Assembly: GCA_017654935.2 (NCBI GenBank)
Contig: CM065689.1
Location: 61,567,606-61,631,605, forward strand
From: Phymorhynchus buccinoides
Lineage: Eukaryota > Mollusca > Gastropoda > Neogastropoda > Raphitomidae
DNA: 64,000 nucleotides
Direction: 5' to 3'
Below the pieces are notes generated by a model, which saw only the letters and a list, made by a program, of their open reading frames with translations, searched no databases and was not told the DNA's origin. Positions within the stretch are counted from its first letter, which is position 1. Each line of letters starts with the position of its first letter. This document shows, one piece after another, positions 47,718-59,690 of this stretch. The translations under genes and the position numbers were made by a program.

Positions 47718-47778
<61 letters not shown>

Positions 47779-47890
47779 CTGTGCGTGTGTGTGTGTGTGT
47801 GACTGTGTGTGTGTGACTCTGTGTGTGTGTGTGTGTGACTCTCTGTGTGTGTGTGTGACTCCGTGTGTGTGTGTGTGTGACTGTGAGTCT

Positions 47891-47921
<31 letters not shown>

Positions 47922-47923
47922 CG

Positions 47924-47982
<59 letters not shown>

Positions 47983-48105
47983 CTCTGTGTGTGACTCTGT
48001 GTGTGTGAGACATACTGTGTGTGTGACTCTGTGTGTGTGTGTGACTGTGTGTGTGTGTGTGTGTGTGTGTTTGTGCGTGTGCGTGTGTGTGTGTGTGTGA
48101 CTGTG
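47598..48105. repeat. TG/CA microsatellite, about 500 bp
   Basis: (TG)n interrupted by GACT every 10-60 bp. Frames of HTHT/CVCV are artefacts. Confidence 0.97.
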
Positions 48106-48245
48106 CTATGAGGAGAGAGAGAGAGGGTGGAGCTTATCTGTGGGTGTTTTAACTTTAGAGAGATCATGTGTTAGAGAGATGGGGGTGGGGGGAGAAAGAC
48201 ATGACATGTTCTGGTTCTACTTGTTTTTTATAATTTTTGATTTCC

Positions 48246-48330
48246 TATGACCTGGAAGAGGAGGGGATTTTGGGTGTGAAGGGGGTGGGTGGAGGGTGAA
48301 ATACTAGTGAGTGGTGCATGCAGGCTTTAA
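48246..48330 (+). repeat. Dispersed repeat family E, copy 2
   Basis: ATGACCTGGAAGAGGAGGGG, GTGAAGGGGGTGGGTGGAGG and GCAGGCTTTAA as in 34545-34630. Confidence 0.6.
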
Positions 48331-49320
48331 CTCGATTGAGTCACATACAAAATGACAGTTTCTCCCTCAAACTGCATTATAGTAGGTCAATTCCTAAAAA
48401 TTGCCAAAAATCAAATGCGCATCATACAAACATGCAACATGTACCGAGTGATAAATAAATTAGTATATTTTTGGAAACTTCTTACTTTGAATGAGTGAGC
48501 CGCATATATTTCACGATGTAAATAATCTGATGAAATGCGCTTCGTCAGGAAAACAAAAACTCAACGGGCTGACCACTTTGTTATGATCTTGATCTATCAC
48601 AAAGCCAGTCAAGTTTTGATGGACTTGGTTTAGTATATAAATAAAAAATGATTGTGAAAAGCATAATATAAACTATCGACATAAACATTTCTAAATAAAA
48701 ATCATTTGAACCAAACATTTCTTTATTTAATGTTCGAATAAAGTGAGCTATGTGGTCGCCGCCATATTGGAATGAAGCAAATTTGAAGATAATAAGTACT
48801 TTAATTCAAAGAAGTAAAAAAGAAAATAGGAGACTTTAAAGATGGTCTAAGGGAAGCAACTACAAGAAGAAGATCTGAGGGTTCATAGAAACAGCAAGTT
48901 ATTTCCATCTTATTCAACATGACATTCAAAATCGCCGAAATTGGTAGGAAAACTGACGTGACTCCAAACGATTGGAACGGTGTCGGAATGACACCTCCGA
49001 CGTGACTCCATTGAGTTAATGTCAGTTATTGATGAAGAGAGCATGCAGTTTGAAATGAAAGAAAATTCCAGACTGGGTGCTTTTGGAGGTGGGGGTTGCA
49101 TGTGAGTAAGCATAGGGGTGAGTGTGTAAGTTGAGAATTAAGGAGGGGGGGAGCATTAACTCATGATTTTATTGTGCTCCTATACATAGTTATGGCATAA
49201 AGCAGTTTGCGGTCACTCCAGTCTGTTTGTCTTGGTTTTGGGTTTAGGTTTGTATTTTGAAATGATTAGTTTTCAAACCACGTCAATAGAGAAAAAGAGC
49301 TAAAAGTAAGACTCTTTCTT
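48331..49320. other. Intron 1, no gene seen
   Basis: AT-rich single-copy-looking sequence. No exon, RNA gene or clear repeat recognised. Confidence 0.55.
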
Positions 49321-50010
49321 GTGTGTCAAATGTTTATAAATGGTGTAGTGTATGTCAGGCTTCAAATGACATAAAGCCAAATGTTTGTAAATGGTGTAGT
49401 GTATGTCAGACTTCAAATGACTGATAAAGCCAAATGTTTGTATATGGTGTATTGTATGCCAGACTTCAAATGACTGATAAAGCCAAATGTATGTAAATGG
49501 TGTATACTGTATCAGTGTATGTCAGGCTTCAAATGACTGATAAAGCCAAATGTTTGTAAATGGTGTAGTGTATGTCAGACTTCAAATGACTGATAAAGCC
49601 AAATGTTTGTAAATGGTGTAGTGTATGTCAGGCTTCAAATGACTGATAAAGCCAAATGTTTGTAAATGGTGTATCAGTGTATGTCAGACTTCAAATGACT
49701 GATAAAGCCAAATGTTTGTAAATGGGTGTATCAGTGTATGTCAGACTTCAAATGACTGATAAAGCCAAATGTTTGTAAATGGGTGTATCAGTGTATGTCA
49801 GACTTCAAATGACTGATAAAGCCAAATGTTTGTAAATGGTGTCAGACTTCAAATGACTGATAAAGCCAAATGTTTGTAAATGGTGTATGTCAGACTTCAA
49901 ATGACTGATAAAGCCAAATGTTTGTATATGATGTCAGACTTCAAATGACTGATAAAGCCAAATGTTTGTAAATGGTGTAGTGTATGTTAGACTTCAAATG
50001 ACTGATAAAT
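49321..50010. repeat. 52-66-bp minisatellite, about 11 copies
   Basis: The unit contains CTTCAAATGACTGATAAAGC, CAAATGTTTGTAAATGGTGT and AGTGTATGTCAGA. Length differs through partial loss of the GTGTAGTGTATG part. It ends 150 bp before kinesin exon 2. Confidence 0.92.
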
Positions 50011-50166
50011 CAAAACTAGCAGATATTTTAATTCTGTTTTCCATGTGTTTATTTACTATTTAACAATATTAGGTTCATCTTGTGAAAGTAAAATCCCAAT
50101 TTATGCAAGACTATTGATCATTAAATATATATAATTTTTTAAATTAAGAACTGCCTTTTTTTCCAG

Positions 50167-50261
50167 GCCGAATCCACTCTGCTGTGATCAGTGGCGTTAA
50201 CCAGGAGACACAGAGTGCCACTGTGGAGTGGTTTGAAAAGGGGGAGACGAAGGGGAAAGAG
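50167..50261 (+). CDS. KIF2-like: Kinesin-13 exon 2 (N-terminal domain)
   Basis: 95 nt: two bases completing Gly, then 31 codons reading RIHSAVISGVNQETQ and SATVEWFEKGETKGKE. Acceptor TTTTTTTCCAG precedes it and donor GTCAGT follows. From family knowledge, KIF2A has RIH...TVEW(I/F)E-x-G(D/E)TKGKE at the same position, so this is the start of the conserved N-terminal domain that lies before the neck and motor. It joins exon 1 through a split Gly codon and exon 3 (IEAEAIF) at phase 0. The last 54 nt of the exon plus its donor are the seed of the tandem array that follows directly. The first copy, being the only one with a good acceptor and the full exon, is taken as functional. Confidence 0.92.
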
Positions 50262-53200
50262 GTCAGTGTATTGATTAACTGCACATTGTGACAGTGCATG
50301 GGAAAACCAGACATCATGGAAGTTGGGCATCAATGAAGATATGACACAGAGTGCCACTGTGGAGTGGTTTGAAAAGGGGGAGACGAAGGGGAAAGAGGTC
50401 AGTGTATTTATTAACTGCACAGTGGTGACAGTGCATGGGAAAACCAGACATGGAAGTTGGGCATCAATGAGACCATGGAGTGCCACTGTGGAGTGGTTTG
50501 GGGGGAGACAAGGGGAAAGAGGTCAATTAACTGCACAGACAGTGCATGGGAAAACAGACATCATGGAAGTTGGGCATCAATGAAGATATGACTCAGAGTG
50601 CCACTGTGGAGTGGTTTGAAAAGGGGGAGACGAAGGGGAAAGAGGTCAGTGTATTGATTAACTGCACAGTGGTGACAGTGCATGGGAAAACCAGACATCA
50701 TGGAAGTTGGGCATCAATGAAGATATGACACAGAGTGCCACTGTGGAGTGGTTTGAAAAGGGGGAGACGAAGGGGAAAGAGGTCAGTGTATTGATTAACT
50801 GCACATTGTGACAGTGCATGGGAAAACCAGACATCATGGAAGTTGGGCATCAATGAAGATATGACACAGAGTGCCACTTAGTGGTTTGAAAAGGGGGAGA
50901 CGAAGGGGAAAGAGGTCAGTGTATTGATTAACTGCACATTGTGACAGTGCATGGGAAAACCAGACATCATGGAAGTTGGGCATCAATGAAGATATGACAC
51001 AGAGTGCCACTGTGGAGTGGTTTGAAAAGGGGGAGACGAAGGGGAAAGAGGTCAGTGTATTGATTAACTGCACATTGTGACAGTGCATGGGAAAACCAGA
51101 CATCATGGAAGTTGGGCATCAATGAAGATATGACACAGAGTGCCACTGTGGAGTGGTTTGAAAAGGGGGAGACGAAGGGGAAAGAGGTCAGTGTATTGAT
51201 TAACTGCACATTGTGACAGTGCATGGGAAAACCAGACATCATGGAAGTTGGGCATCAATGAAGATATGACACAGAGTGCCACTGTGGAGTGGTTTGAAAA
51301 GGGGGAGACGAAGGGGAAAGAGGTCAGTGTATTGATTAACTGCACATTGTGACAGTGCATGGGAAAACCAGACATCATGGAAGTTGGGCATCAATGAAGA
51401 TATGACACAGAGTGCCACTGTGGAGTGGTTTGAAAAGGGGGAGACGAAGGGGAAAGAGGTCAGTGTATTGATTAACTGCACATTGTGACAGTGCATGGGA
51501 AAACCAGACATCATGGAAGTTGGGCATCAATGAAGATATGACACAGAGTGCCACTGTGGAGTGGTTTGAAAAGGGGGAGACGAAGGGGAAAGAGGTCAGT
51601 GTATTGATTAACTGCACATTGTGACAGTGCATGGGAAAACCAGACATCATGGAAGTTGGGCATCAATGAAGATATGACACAGAGTGCCACTGTGGAGTGG
51701 TTTGAAAAGGGGGAGACGAAGGGGAAAGAGGTCAGTGTATTGATTAACTGCACATTGTGACAGTGCATGGGAAAACCAGACATCATGGAAGTTGGGCATC
51801 AATGAAGATATGACACAGAGTGCCACTGTGGAGTGGTTTGAAAAGGGGGAGACGAAGGGGAAAGAGGTCAGTGTATTGATTAACTGCACATTGTGACAGT
51901 GCATGGGAAAACCAGACATCATGGAAGTTGGGCATCAATGAAGATATGACACAGAGTGCCACTGTGGAGTGGTTTGAAAAGGGGGAGACGAAGGGGAAAG
52001 AGGTCAGTGTATTGATTAACTGCACATTGTGACAGTGCATGGGAAAACCAGACATCATGGAAGTTGGGCATCAATGAAGATATGACACAGAGTGCCACTG
52101 TGGAGTGGTTTGAAAAGGGGGAGACGAAGGGGAAAGAGGTCAGTGTATTGATTAACTGCACATTGTGACAGTGCATGGGAAAACCAGACATCATGGAAGT
52201 TGGGCATCAATGAAGATATGACACAGAGTGCCACTGTGGAGTGGTTTGAAAAGGGGGAGACGAAGGGGAAAGAGGTCAGTGTATTGATTAACTGCACATT
52301 GTGACAGTGCATGGGAAAACCAGACATCATGGAAGTTGGGCATCAATGAAGATATGACACAGAGTGCCACTGTGGAGTGGTTTGAAAAGGGGGAGACGAA
52401 GGGGAAAGAGGTCAGTGTATTGATTAACTGCACATTGTGACAGTGCATGGGAAAACCAGACATCATGGAAGTTGGGCATCAATGAAGATATGACACAGAG
52501 TGCCACTGTGGAGTGGTTTGAAAAGGGGGAGACGAAGGGGAAAGAGGTCAGTGTATTGATTAACTGCACATTGTGACAGTGCATGGGAAAACCAGACATC
52601 ATGGAAGTTGGGCATCAATGAAGATATGACACAGAGTGCCACTGTGGAGTGGTTTGAAAAGGGGGAGACGAGTGGTTTGAAAAGGGGGAGACGAAGGGGA
52701 AAGAGGTCAGTGTATTTATTAACTGCACATTGTGACAGTGCATGGGAAAACCAGACATCATGGAAGTTGGGCATCAATGAAGATATGACACAGAGTGCCA
52801 CTGTGGAGTGGTTTGAAAAGGGGGAGACGAAGGGGAAAGAGGTCAGTGTATTGATTAACTGCACAGTGGTGACAGTGCATGGGAAAACCAGACATGGAAG
52901 TTGGGCATCAATGAAGATATGACACAGAGTGCCACTGTGGAGTGGTTTGAAAAGGGGGAGACGAAGGGGAAAGAGGTCAGTGTATTGATTAACTGCACAG
53001 TGGTGACAGTGCATGGGAAAACCAGACATCATGGAAGTTGGGCATCAATGAAGATATGACACAGAGTGCCACTGTGGAGTGGTTTGAAAAGGGGGAGACG
53101 AAGGGGAAAGAGGTCAGTGTATTGATTAACTGCACATTGTGACAGTGCATGGGAAAACCAGACATCATGGAAGTTGGGCATCAATGAAGATATGACACAG

Positions 53201-54292
53201 AGTGCCACTGTGGAGTGGTTTGAAAAGGGGGAGACGAAGGGGAAAGAGGTCAGTGTATTGATTAACTGCACAGTGGTGACAGTGCATGGGAAAACCAGAC
53301 ATCATGGAAGTTGGGCATCAATGAAGATATGACACAGAGTGCCACTGTGGAGTGGTTTGAAAAGGGGGAGACGAAGGGGAAAGAGGTCAGTGTATTTATT
53401 AACTGCACATTGTGACAGTGCATGGGAAAACCAGACATCATGGAAGTTGGGCATCAATGAAGATATGACACAGAGTGCCACTGTGGAGTGGTTTTGAAAA
53501 GGGGGAGACGAAGGGGAAAGAGGTCAGTGTATTTATTAACTGCACATTGTGACAGTGCATGGGAAAACCAGACATCATGGAAGTTGGGCATCAATGAAGA
53601 TATGACACAGAGTGCCACTGTGGAGTGGTTTGAAAAGGGGGAGACGAAGGGGAAAGAGGTCAGTGTATTTATTAACTGCACATTGTGACAGTGCATGGGA
53701 AAACCAGACATCATGGAAGTTGGGCATCAATGAAGATATGACACAGAGTGCCACTGTGGAGTGGTTTGAAAAGGGGGAGACAAAGGGGAAAGAGGTCAGT
53801 GTATTTATTAACTGCACATTGTGACAGTGCATGGGAAAACCAGACATCATGGAAGTTGGGCATCAATGAAGATATGACACAGAGTGCCACTGTGGAGTGG
53901 TTTGAAAAGGGGGAGACAAAGGGGAAAGAGGTCAGTGTATTTATTAACTGCACATTGTGATCAGTGCATGGGAAAACCAGACATCATGCATGGGAAAACC
54001 AGTTGGGCATCAATGAAGATATGACACAGAGTGCCACTGTGGAGTGGTTTGAAAAGGGGGAGACAAAGGGGAAAGAGGTCAGTGTATTTATTAACTGCAC
54101 ATTGTGACAGTGCATGGGAAAACCAGACATCATGGAAGTTGGGCATCAATGAAGATATGACACAGAGTGCCACTGTGGAGTGGTTTGAAAAGGGGGAGAC
54201 AAAGGGGAAAGAGGTCAGTGTATTTATTAACTGCACATTGTGACAGTGCATGGGAAAACCAGACATCATGGAAGTTGGGCATCAATGAAGAT
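50262..54292 (+). repeat. 136-bp array of exon-2 edge copies, about 30 units
   Basis: Each unit is the last 54 nt of exon 2 (from GACACAGAGTGCCACTG to AAAGAG), the donor GTCAGTGTATTGATT, and about 80 nt of intron (TGACAGTGCATGGGAAAACC, ATCATGGAAGTTGGGCATCA, ATGAAGATAT). No unit has an acceptor with a pyrimidine tract. Units from about 50830 to 52600 are almost identical; those at both edges are more varied (GATT/TATT, ACATTG/ACAGTGG, deletions at 50430-50530, a partial duplication at 52665-52690, a rearranged unit at 53950-54005). Antisense frames of 80-190 codons are artefacts of period 136. Confidence 0.97.
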
Positions 54293-55110
54293 ATGAATTT
54301 TTCTTGATGGATCAAAGATTCCTTGTTAATAGTAACAATACACAGAAAACCGAATTGAGTTATCTTGTCTAGTTTTTATTTTATAATTATTTGAAGTATG
54401 GCACTCGAGATAGATCATTTGCAGAAATCAGACATAGACGACAAAAATGTGCCTTTTTCTTTCTATTGACTAGATTTAAAAAATAAACAAAGAAATAATT
54501 CAAAATTGTCTTTCATGTTGTAGATACTGGTAGAATACATAAAATCAGACATAAACATGCCCTAAAAAGATAATTGATATTTTGGGGGTGGTTGACTATT
54601 TTGGGGGCTTTTGTAGGTTTTTCCCATGCAGCATCGCATTTTCTGAGAAAATAACATTATTCCTACTTCCAGATTCTTGCATTGGATTTTAACACATTCT
54701 AAATGTTTGAACTTATGATAGGTAAAGGTACAGATCAAGACCCCCCCCCCCCTATTTGTATGACATGCAGTTGCTTTGTCATTGTAATGCATGTTTTTAG
54801 GATAAATATTTGATTTACACCCCTCTTTTAATGCTGTATTGACTTAGTTCCTTAGGTTTTATCTAAAACTGTTTCTATGCCTGTTTACTTAACTAGTACT
54901 TTTATCTAAATAGTGTGTGTGTGTGTGTGTGTTGACTTAAATTTGTGATATTATTGTCATTTATGACTGCTTAACTGTATGACATGTATTTGGTTTTGTA
55001 CTTACTCCCCTTTTATGATAAATTGACTTGTGGTGATCAAGGCATCTAAAGTATTATCCTTTATGTATTTATGCAAGTTACTCCTACTGTTTGCCTTTAA
55101 TTTAGGAATA
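54293..55110. other. Intron 2, no gene seen
   Basis: AT-rich single-copy-looking sequence with a C run near 54741-54751 and a short TG run at 54913-54932. Confidence 0.55.
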
Positions 55111-55687
55111 CAGTGGAATCCGTTTAATTGGCCATTGGATAATCGGCCAAAGCCGCTTAATCGGCCAAAGCCGCTTAATCGGCCAATTTCCTCTGGAATG
55201 GAATTTTTTCTTCTTAAGCATGTGTTATTTTGTTCGTTTTTACGTCCAAAGCTGAAATCTTAAATTTCGCTTTATTGGCCACTTTTTCTCTCTAATTTTT
55301 CCTCTTTACCCCTTTTTGAGAGGGAGAACAACAGAGGCAGACAAACTGACAACACGCTTTTGACGTTTACATGGTTGAGTGTGAAGTTGGAAGGTGAGCT
55401 GTTGTCAATTGAAAGACCCTGCATGGCGTTAAAATCACTCAAGAAAACAAAATCATTGTCTTTTACTCGTGCTTCTGTCAAGTTGTAGGATTAATAAACA
55501 CATACACACACACACATCACAAAAAGGGAAAGAAGAATTTGAACTGCAACATTTAATTTTGACGTCATTGCTTTTGACTTGCATAATTGCGTCATACAGT
55601 ATCTCGATGTTTGTTTTATCGGCCGATTCGCTTTATCGGCCATATTCTTCCTGGTCCCAAAAGTGGCGGATTAAGCGGATTCCACTG
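55111..55687. mobile_element. pogo/Tigger-like MITE, 577 bp
   Basis: Terminal inverted repeats CAGTGGAATCCGTTTAATTG (55111 on) and its near complement ...AAGCGGATTCCACTG (to 55687). A TA target duplication flanks both ends (55109-55110, 55688-55689). The CAGTGGAA start with TA target is typical of pogo/Tigger members of Tc1/mariner (family knowledge). Inside the left end is a short repeat, AATCGGCCAAAGCCGCTT, in three copies. No transposase. Confidence 0.85.
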
Positions 55688-55729
55688 TATTGCATTTAAC
55701 TAAAGGGATATTTGTATTAGTTTTAACTT

Positions 55730-55730
<1 letters not shown>

Positions 55731-55783
<53 letters not shown>

Positions 55784-55964
55784 TGTGGGGGCTCCTGTTA
55801 ACTTTGTTTCCATGGTATCTACTTGTGCCCTTGTTTGTGTGAAAAATTGTCTTCTTCAATGTTTGTTGTGTAACTGACCAGTTCATGAAATGTTTTTATT
55901 ATTCATTCTGTATTTTATGCGCAAGCTGGGCAACAAATTTATTTTTGTGGAGACAATAAATTGA

Positions 55965-55995
<31 letters not shown>

Positions 55996-55996
55996 T
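55731..55996 (+). repeat. TG microsatellite and LINE-like 3' tail with (GATT)n
   Basis: (TG)n at 55732-55788. From about 55800 the sequence resembles a retroelement 3' UTR (ACAATAAATTGATTTGATTG) and ends in (ATTG)n at 55955-55995. The element itself is not identifiable. Confidence 0.6.
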
Positions 55997-56297
55997 CCTG
56001 GCTCTCCCTGCATTTTCAGACTTGCTTTTCTTAGCAAATATTGAGCTGTATTTTATCAACTTTTTGAGCTTATTATCTTTGTTGAATAATTAATTGCAGT
56101 AATAATTAAGGCCATTATTTAATACGTAGCGCAGTACAGGGAACAGCCGCGGACCGTTTTAGTTCTGGGCTTTCCCGTTCACACAGTTCAAGCAATTAAG
56201 GTGTTACTGTTAGTGTGACTTGAACAGCAAATCGGGATTTCAGAATTTGTTCGCATGTTTTATGCCATTTCCAAAAGCTGTTTTTTAATTGTTTAAA

Positions 56298-57428
56298 TAA
56301 TAACAATAATAATAATACTGAGCATTTATATAGCGCTTTACTCCCTTTGCAGGGAGCTCAAAGCGCTTTACATAGACAATAAAACACAAATAAGTCATTA
56401 TACACATAAGACTCACTACAATGAAATCAAATATGCATAAAATAATATTATTTAAACAAAGCCCTGTTCATAACCACAAAATTTGAAACAATATTACAAT
56501 ATTATAAGAAAAGAAACAAAACTGCAAGGGAAATCATAGTTCATGAGCTACGTTATTGCGCAAACACACACACTAATAGAGAAGCACACAGTCACACATC
56601 ACACACACGCACACACACACACACACACACACGTGTGCGTAATAATCAATGGGCATTCACACACACACACCACACACACACACACACACACGCACGCATG
56701 CACGCGCGCGCGCGCTCGCCACGCGTGCGCATGCACGCACGCGCCGATCCCATTTCAACCACCCCCACTTGAACGCAAGCAGATATATCCATGATTCAGG
56801 TTCTGAAACAGAAGCATGTGGATTTAAGGTCAGATGTGAGCGGTTAGTGGTATGAAGCATCAAAGAGATGAGTTTTCAAAGAAGTCTTGAAAGACTGAAC
56901 TGTGGAAGAATGGCGAACACTGTGTGGTAAGCCATTCCAGACTGAAGGAGCAGAGTGTGAAAAAGAGGATTCTCCAAAGGATTTTGTTTTAACACGAGGA
57001 GTAGAAAGCAGGCGTGAATCGGAAGAAGATCTGAGCTGGCGTGCAGGGGTGGAAGTTTGAATGATATCGATAAGATATTGAGGGGCAGTGCCATTGACAG
57101 AGTTGAAGGTGAGGCATGCAACTTTGTATTGAATGCGAGCGGAAATAGGAAGCCTGTGGAGTAGTGGGGTAATGTGTACTTTCCTTTTAGTTTTGAAGAT
57201 CAGTCTTGCTGCTGCATTTTGAACTTTTTGAAGTATTTGGATTAGAGTTTGAGGGCAGCCATATAACAAAGAATTGCAATAGTTCAGCCTAGATAGGACA
57301 AGAGAGCAAATAAGAGTCTGTGTTGCCTGAATGGTAAGGAGATGGTGGATGGAACTGATCTTTCGTAACTGGAAGTATGCAGCTTACTGCTTTGCAGAGG
57401 CTGTTCACGTGGGCTTTCATTGAAAGGT
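56298..57428 (-). pseudogene. L2-like LINE 3' part, minus strand
   Basis: Minus-strand reading from 57428: SLCKA (frameshift) RKISSIHHLLTIQAT, SLVLSRLNYCNSLLYG, LIQILQKVQNAAARLIFKTK, then ITPLLHRLPISARIQYKVAC, NGTAPQYLIDIIQ, SDSRLLSTPRVKTKSFG, SAPSVWNGLPHSVRHS and FKTSLKTHLFD. This block is characteristic of L2-clade LINE C-termini. The 3' UTR contains CA repeats (56560-56700) and a TAGCGCTTTAC/AAAGCGCTTTAC block, and ends in (ATT)n at 56298-56320. 5'-truncated with at least one frameshift. Confidence 0.85.
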
Positions 57429-57457
57429 GGGAATTAATACATTAAATGTGGCATAAA

Positions 57458-57621
57458 ATACCAACAGATAAATGACACAGTAAGAACAGATTCAATACAA
57501 CATTGGTAGTAGGTTTGAAGAATATCTGAACAGGAATATTGGTGTCTGTTCAGATATTCTTCAAACCGACTACCGATGTTGCATTGAATCTGTTCTTACT
57601 GTGTCATTTATCTGTTGGTAT
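57458..57621. repeat. Large hairpin, 76-bp arms, 12-nt loop
   Basis: 57458-57533 is the reverse complement of 57546-57621 with 3 mismatches; the loop is GAATATTGGTGT. The right arm is in frame with the LINE fragment that follows (DILQTDYRCCIESVLTVSF), so the left arm is an inverted copy of LINE coding sequence. Confidence 0.95.
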
Positions 57622-58292
57622 GGAAGCTTGAGTGTAAGAAGTAAGCGTGTGTTGAGTGATATGGTGAATGTGTGCAGTAAGGCTGCAAGGCAGAGTGGTA
57701 TGCAAGAGTTGTATGACAGACAAGTAAAGAAAGCCAGGACAATTCTTAATGATAACAGTCATGTTCTGGCAAAATACTATGAAGTGTTACCATCAGGGCG
57801 TCGATATAGAACTCTAAAACTGAAAATAAGAGCACAGAAAACTTTCTTACCAAGATCAATCCATCTGTTGAACTCTTAATGTACTGCATCGAGTGATTGT
57901 TTTGCTGAACATCCTGTCCATCTCCTTGGGATTGTATTTGTGCAAACCTATTTGTAGTCCTTTGGTTCTGCAATAGATTACTGCTGTGTATGTCCTTGAC
58001 TACATTGTCTCTGTAGAGATGGTGTAGGTACTATTATTGCTGCATTTTTAAGCATTATTCTTGCCTCGTTTTTCAACTGATTATGTCATGATTTAAAATG
58101 TATTTTACTGCTTTTACTGGTCTATTCATATTTGTCCGGATTGTTAATTACAACATTGCAGTGTTGTTAGTTATTAGTTCATATTCTTTGTTGTTGATAA
58201 ATGTGTTTATTGTTGTTTTTCTGATATATGCACCTGGCTGCAATTTCTCTGTTATGAGATAATAAAGATGATTTGGATTTGGATTTGGATTG
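57540..58292 (+). pseudogene. LINE ORF2 C-terminus with (TTTGGA)n tail
   Basis: Reads CIESVLTVSFICWYGSLSV, KAARQSGMQELYDRQVKK, ARTILNDNSHVLAKYYEVLP and SGRRYRTLKLKIRAQKTFLP, ending at a stop at 57877-57879. The S-x-(Y/F)GSLSV...LPSGRR(Y/F)R...K-x-SF-P layout is a known non-LTR RT C-terminal end. The 3' UTR ends at 58270-58292 in GATTTGGATTTGGATTTGG. 5'-truncated, and it begins inside the hairpin at 57458-57621. Confidence 0.82.
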
Positions 58293-58925
58293 GAATCGAT
58301 AGAGGTTGAAAGGCTTTATAAACAGTAAGAAAGGCATGTGTGAAAATGCGGGGAGAGTCGAGAAACGTAAGGGGGGATGTTGATCTGCACCTTTACCCTT
58401 ATGATATTAGCATAGAAATTTGAATGAGATTGTTTATATAGACATAAAAACAAACAAACACCAAAATGCATGGGAGAGAAATATTTGAAAGGCCTTTGCT
58501 TTCTTATCAATCCATTGACTGATTATGACATGATAAAATTAGTGTGAGGTCGTTAGTTTGATGACATCAATTGTGATCTATCCATGTAATGTTTTTAAAA
58601 TTGGTGGTGTTGTTTCCAGGTGGGAACAGCCGGAATTTGACATAGACATGTCTGTGACTAGACATAATACAAATTTCTGTATTGATATGGATATTTAATT
58701 AAAGAGTAATTAACCATATCAAATGTTACATGATAATCATACCTTTGGGTATATAAGGATGCAATAGACATTATTTGCTTTGATTTTTTGTTTGTTTTTG
58801 TCTTTTTGTTTTCGTTGTTTTTCACACCAGCTTTTATTGCTTCCAATCTTCATAAAGATAACATTTTATGGTAGTGTTGATTATGTATTTCAGCATTACA
58901 TCAGTGACGATTTTACACTGCTTTT
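58293..58925. other. Intron 2; includes a SINE 3' fragment
   Basis: Mostly single-copy-looking. 58605-58680 (TTTCCAGGTGGGAACAGCCG, GAATTTGACATAGACATG, TCTGTGACTA) matches the 3' part of the SINE at 6267-6645 (CTCCAGGTGGGAGCAACCCG...). The rest shows nothing recognisable. Confidence 0.6.
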
Positions 58926-59030
58926 TGAGTGATCGAGTTTACTGGTAATTATCAGTAAAATACTGATTGCAAAACCAAAATGCTGAAAAACGTTTGACCT
59001 ATCAGTTCCAGGGACTAGTAATTTTTTTTC
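58926..59030 (+). repeat. Dispersed repeat family F, copy 2
   Basis: GAGTGATCG, CAGTAAAATACTGATTGC and CCAGGGACTAGTAA in the same order as at 41278-41400. Confidence 0.45.
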
Positions 59031-59109
59031 TATGACTAGGACTAATGAATTGTTTTAACAGAGGCTTTAATAGCATGGTTTTCACTGGTTTTTGTTTCCC
59101 TGGGACTGG

Positions 59110-59238
59110 TTTTGACACCTGTTGGGGGGGGGGGGGGAGGGGGCATTGTCATTGATGGGGCATGCTTTGAACATTCCTAATGCGATCACTGTTGTTTTGT
59201 GCCCTTCAGATTGAGGCGGAGGCCATCTTTGACACCTG

Positions 59239-59272
<34 letters not shown>

Positions 59273-59690
59273 TTGTCATTGATGGGGCATGCTTTGAACA
59301 TTCCTGATGCAATCACTGTTGTTTTGTGCCCTTCAGATTGAGGCGGAGGCCATCTTTGACACCTGTTGGGGGGGGGGGGGCATTGTCATTGATGGGGCAT
59401 GCTTTGAACATTCCTAATGTGATCACTGTTGTTTTGTGCCCTTCAGATTGAGGCGGAGGCCATCTTTGACACCTGTTGGGGGGGGGGGGGGGGGGGGGGT
59501 GGGGGTGCGGCATTGTCATTGATGGGGCATGCTTTGAACATTCCTGATGCAATCACTGTTGTTTTGTGCCCTTCAGATTGAGGCGGAGGCCATCTTTGAC
59601 ACCTGTTGGGGGGGGGGGGGGGGGCATTGTCATTGATGGGGCATGCTTTGAACATTCCTGATGCAATCACTGTTGTTTTGTGCCCTTCAG
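59110..59690 (+). repeat. About 120-bp array of exon-3 acceptor copies with poly-G
   Basis: Four extra copies precede the real exon 3. Each is GACACCTGTT, a G run of 12-32, CATTGTCATTGATGGGGCAT, GCTTTGAACATTCCT, GTTGTTTTGTGCCCTTCAG and then the first 21 nt of exon 3 (IEAEAIF). Exon-like starts are at 59210, 59337, 59457 and 59577; the real one is at 59691. Copies differ mainly in G-run length and in C/T at one site. The copies use GCGGAG where the real exon has GCAGAG. None has a donor. Confidence 0.95.

Noticed and set aside
50262..54292. CRISPR-like array
   Set aside because: Units are contiguous with no unique spacers, the setting is a eukaryotic intron, and the unit is a kinesin exon edge.
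50139..54315. Many 91-codon antisense frames (MMSGFPMHCHNVQ...)
   Set aside because: Antisense reading of the 136-bp exon-2 array, repeated once per unit; not genes.
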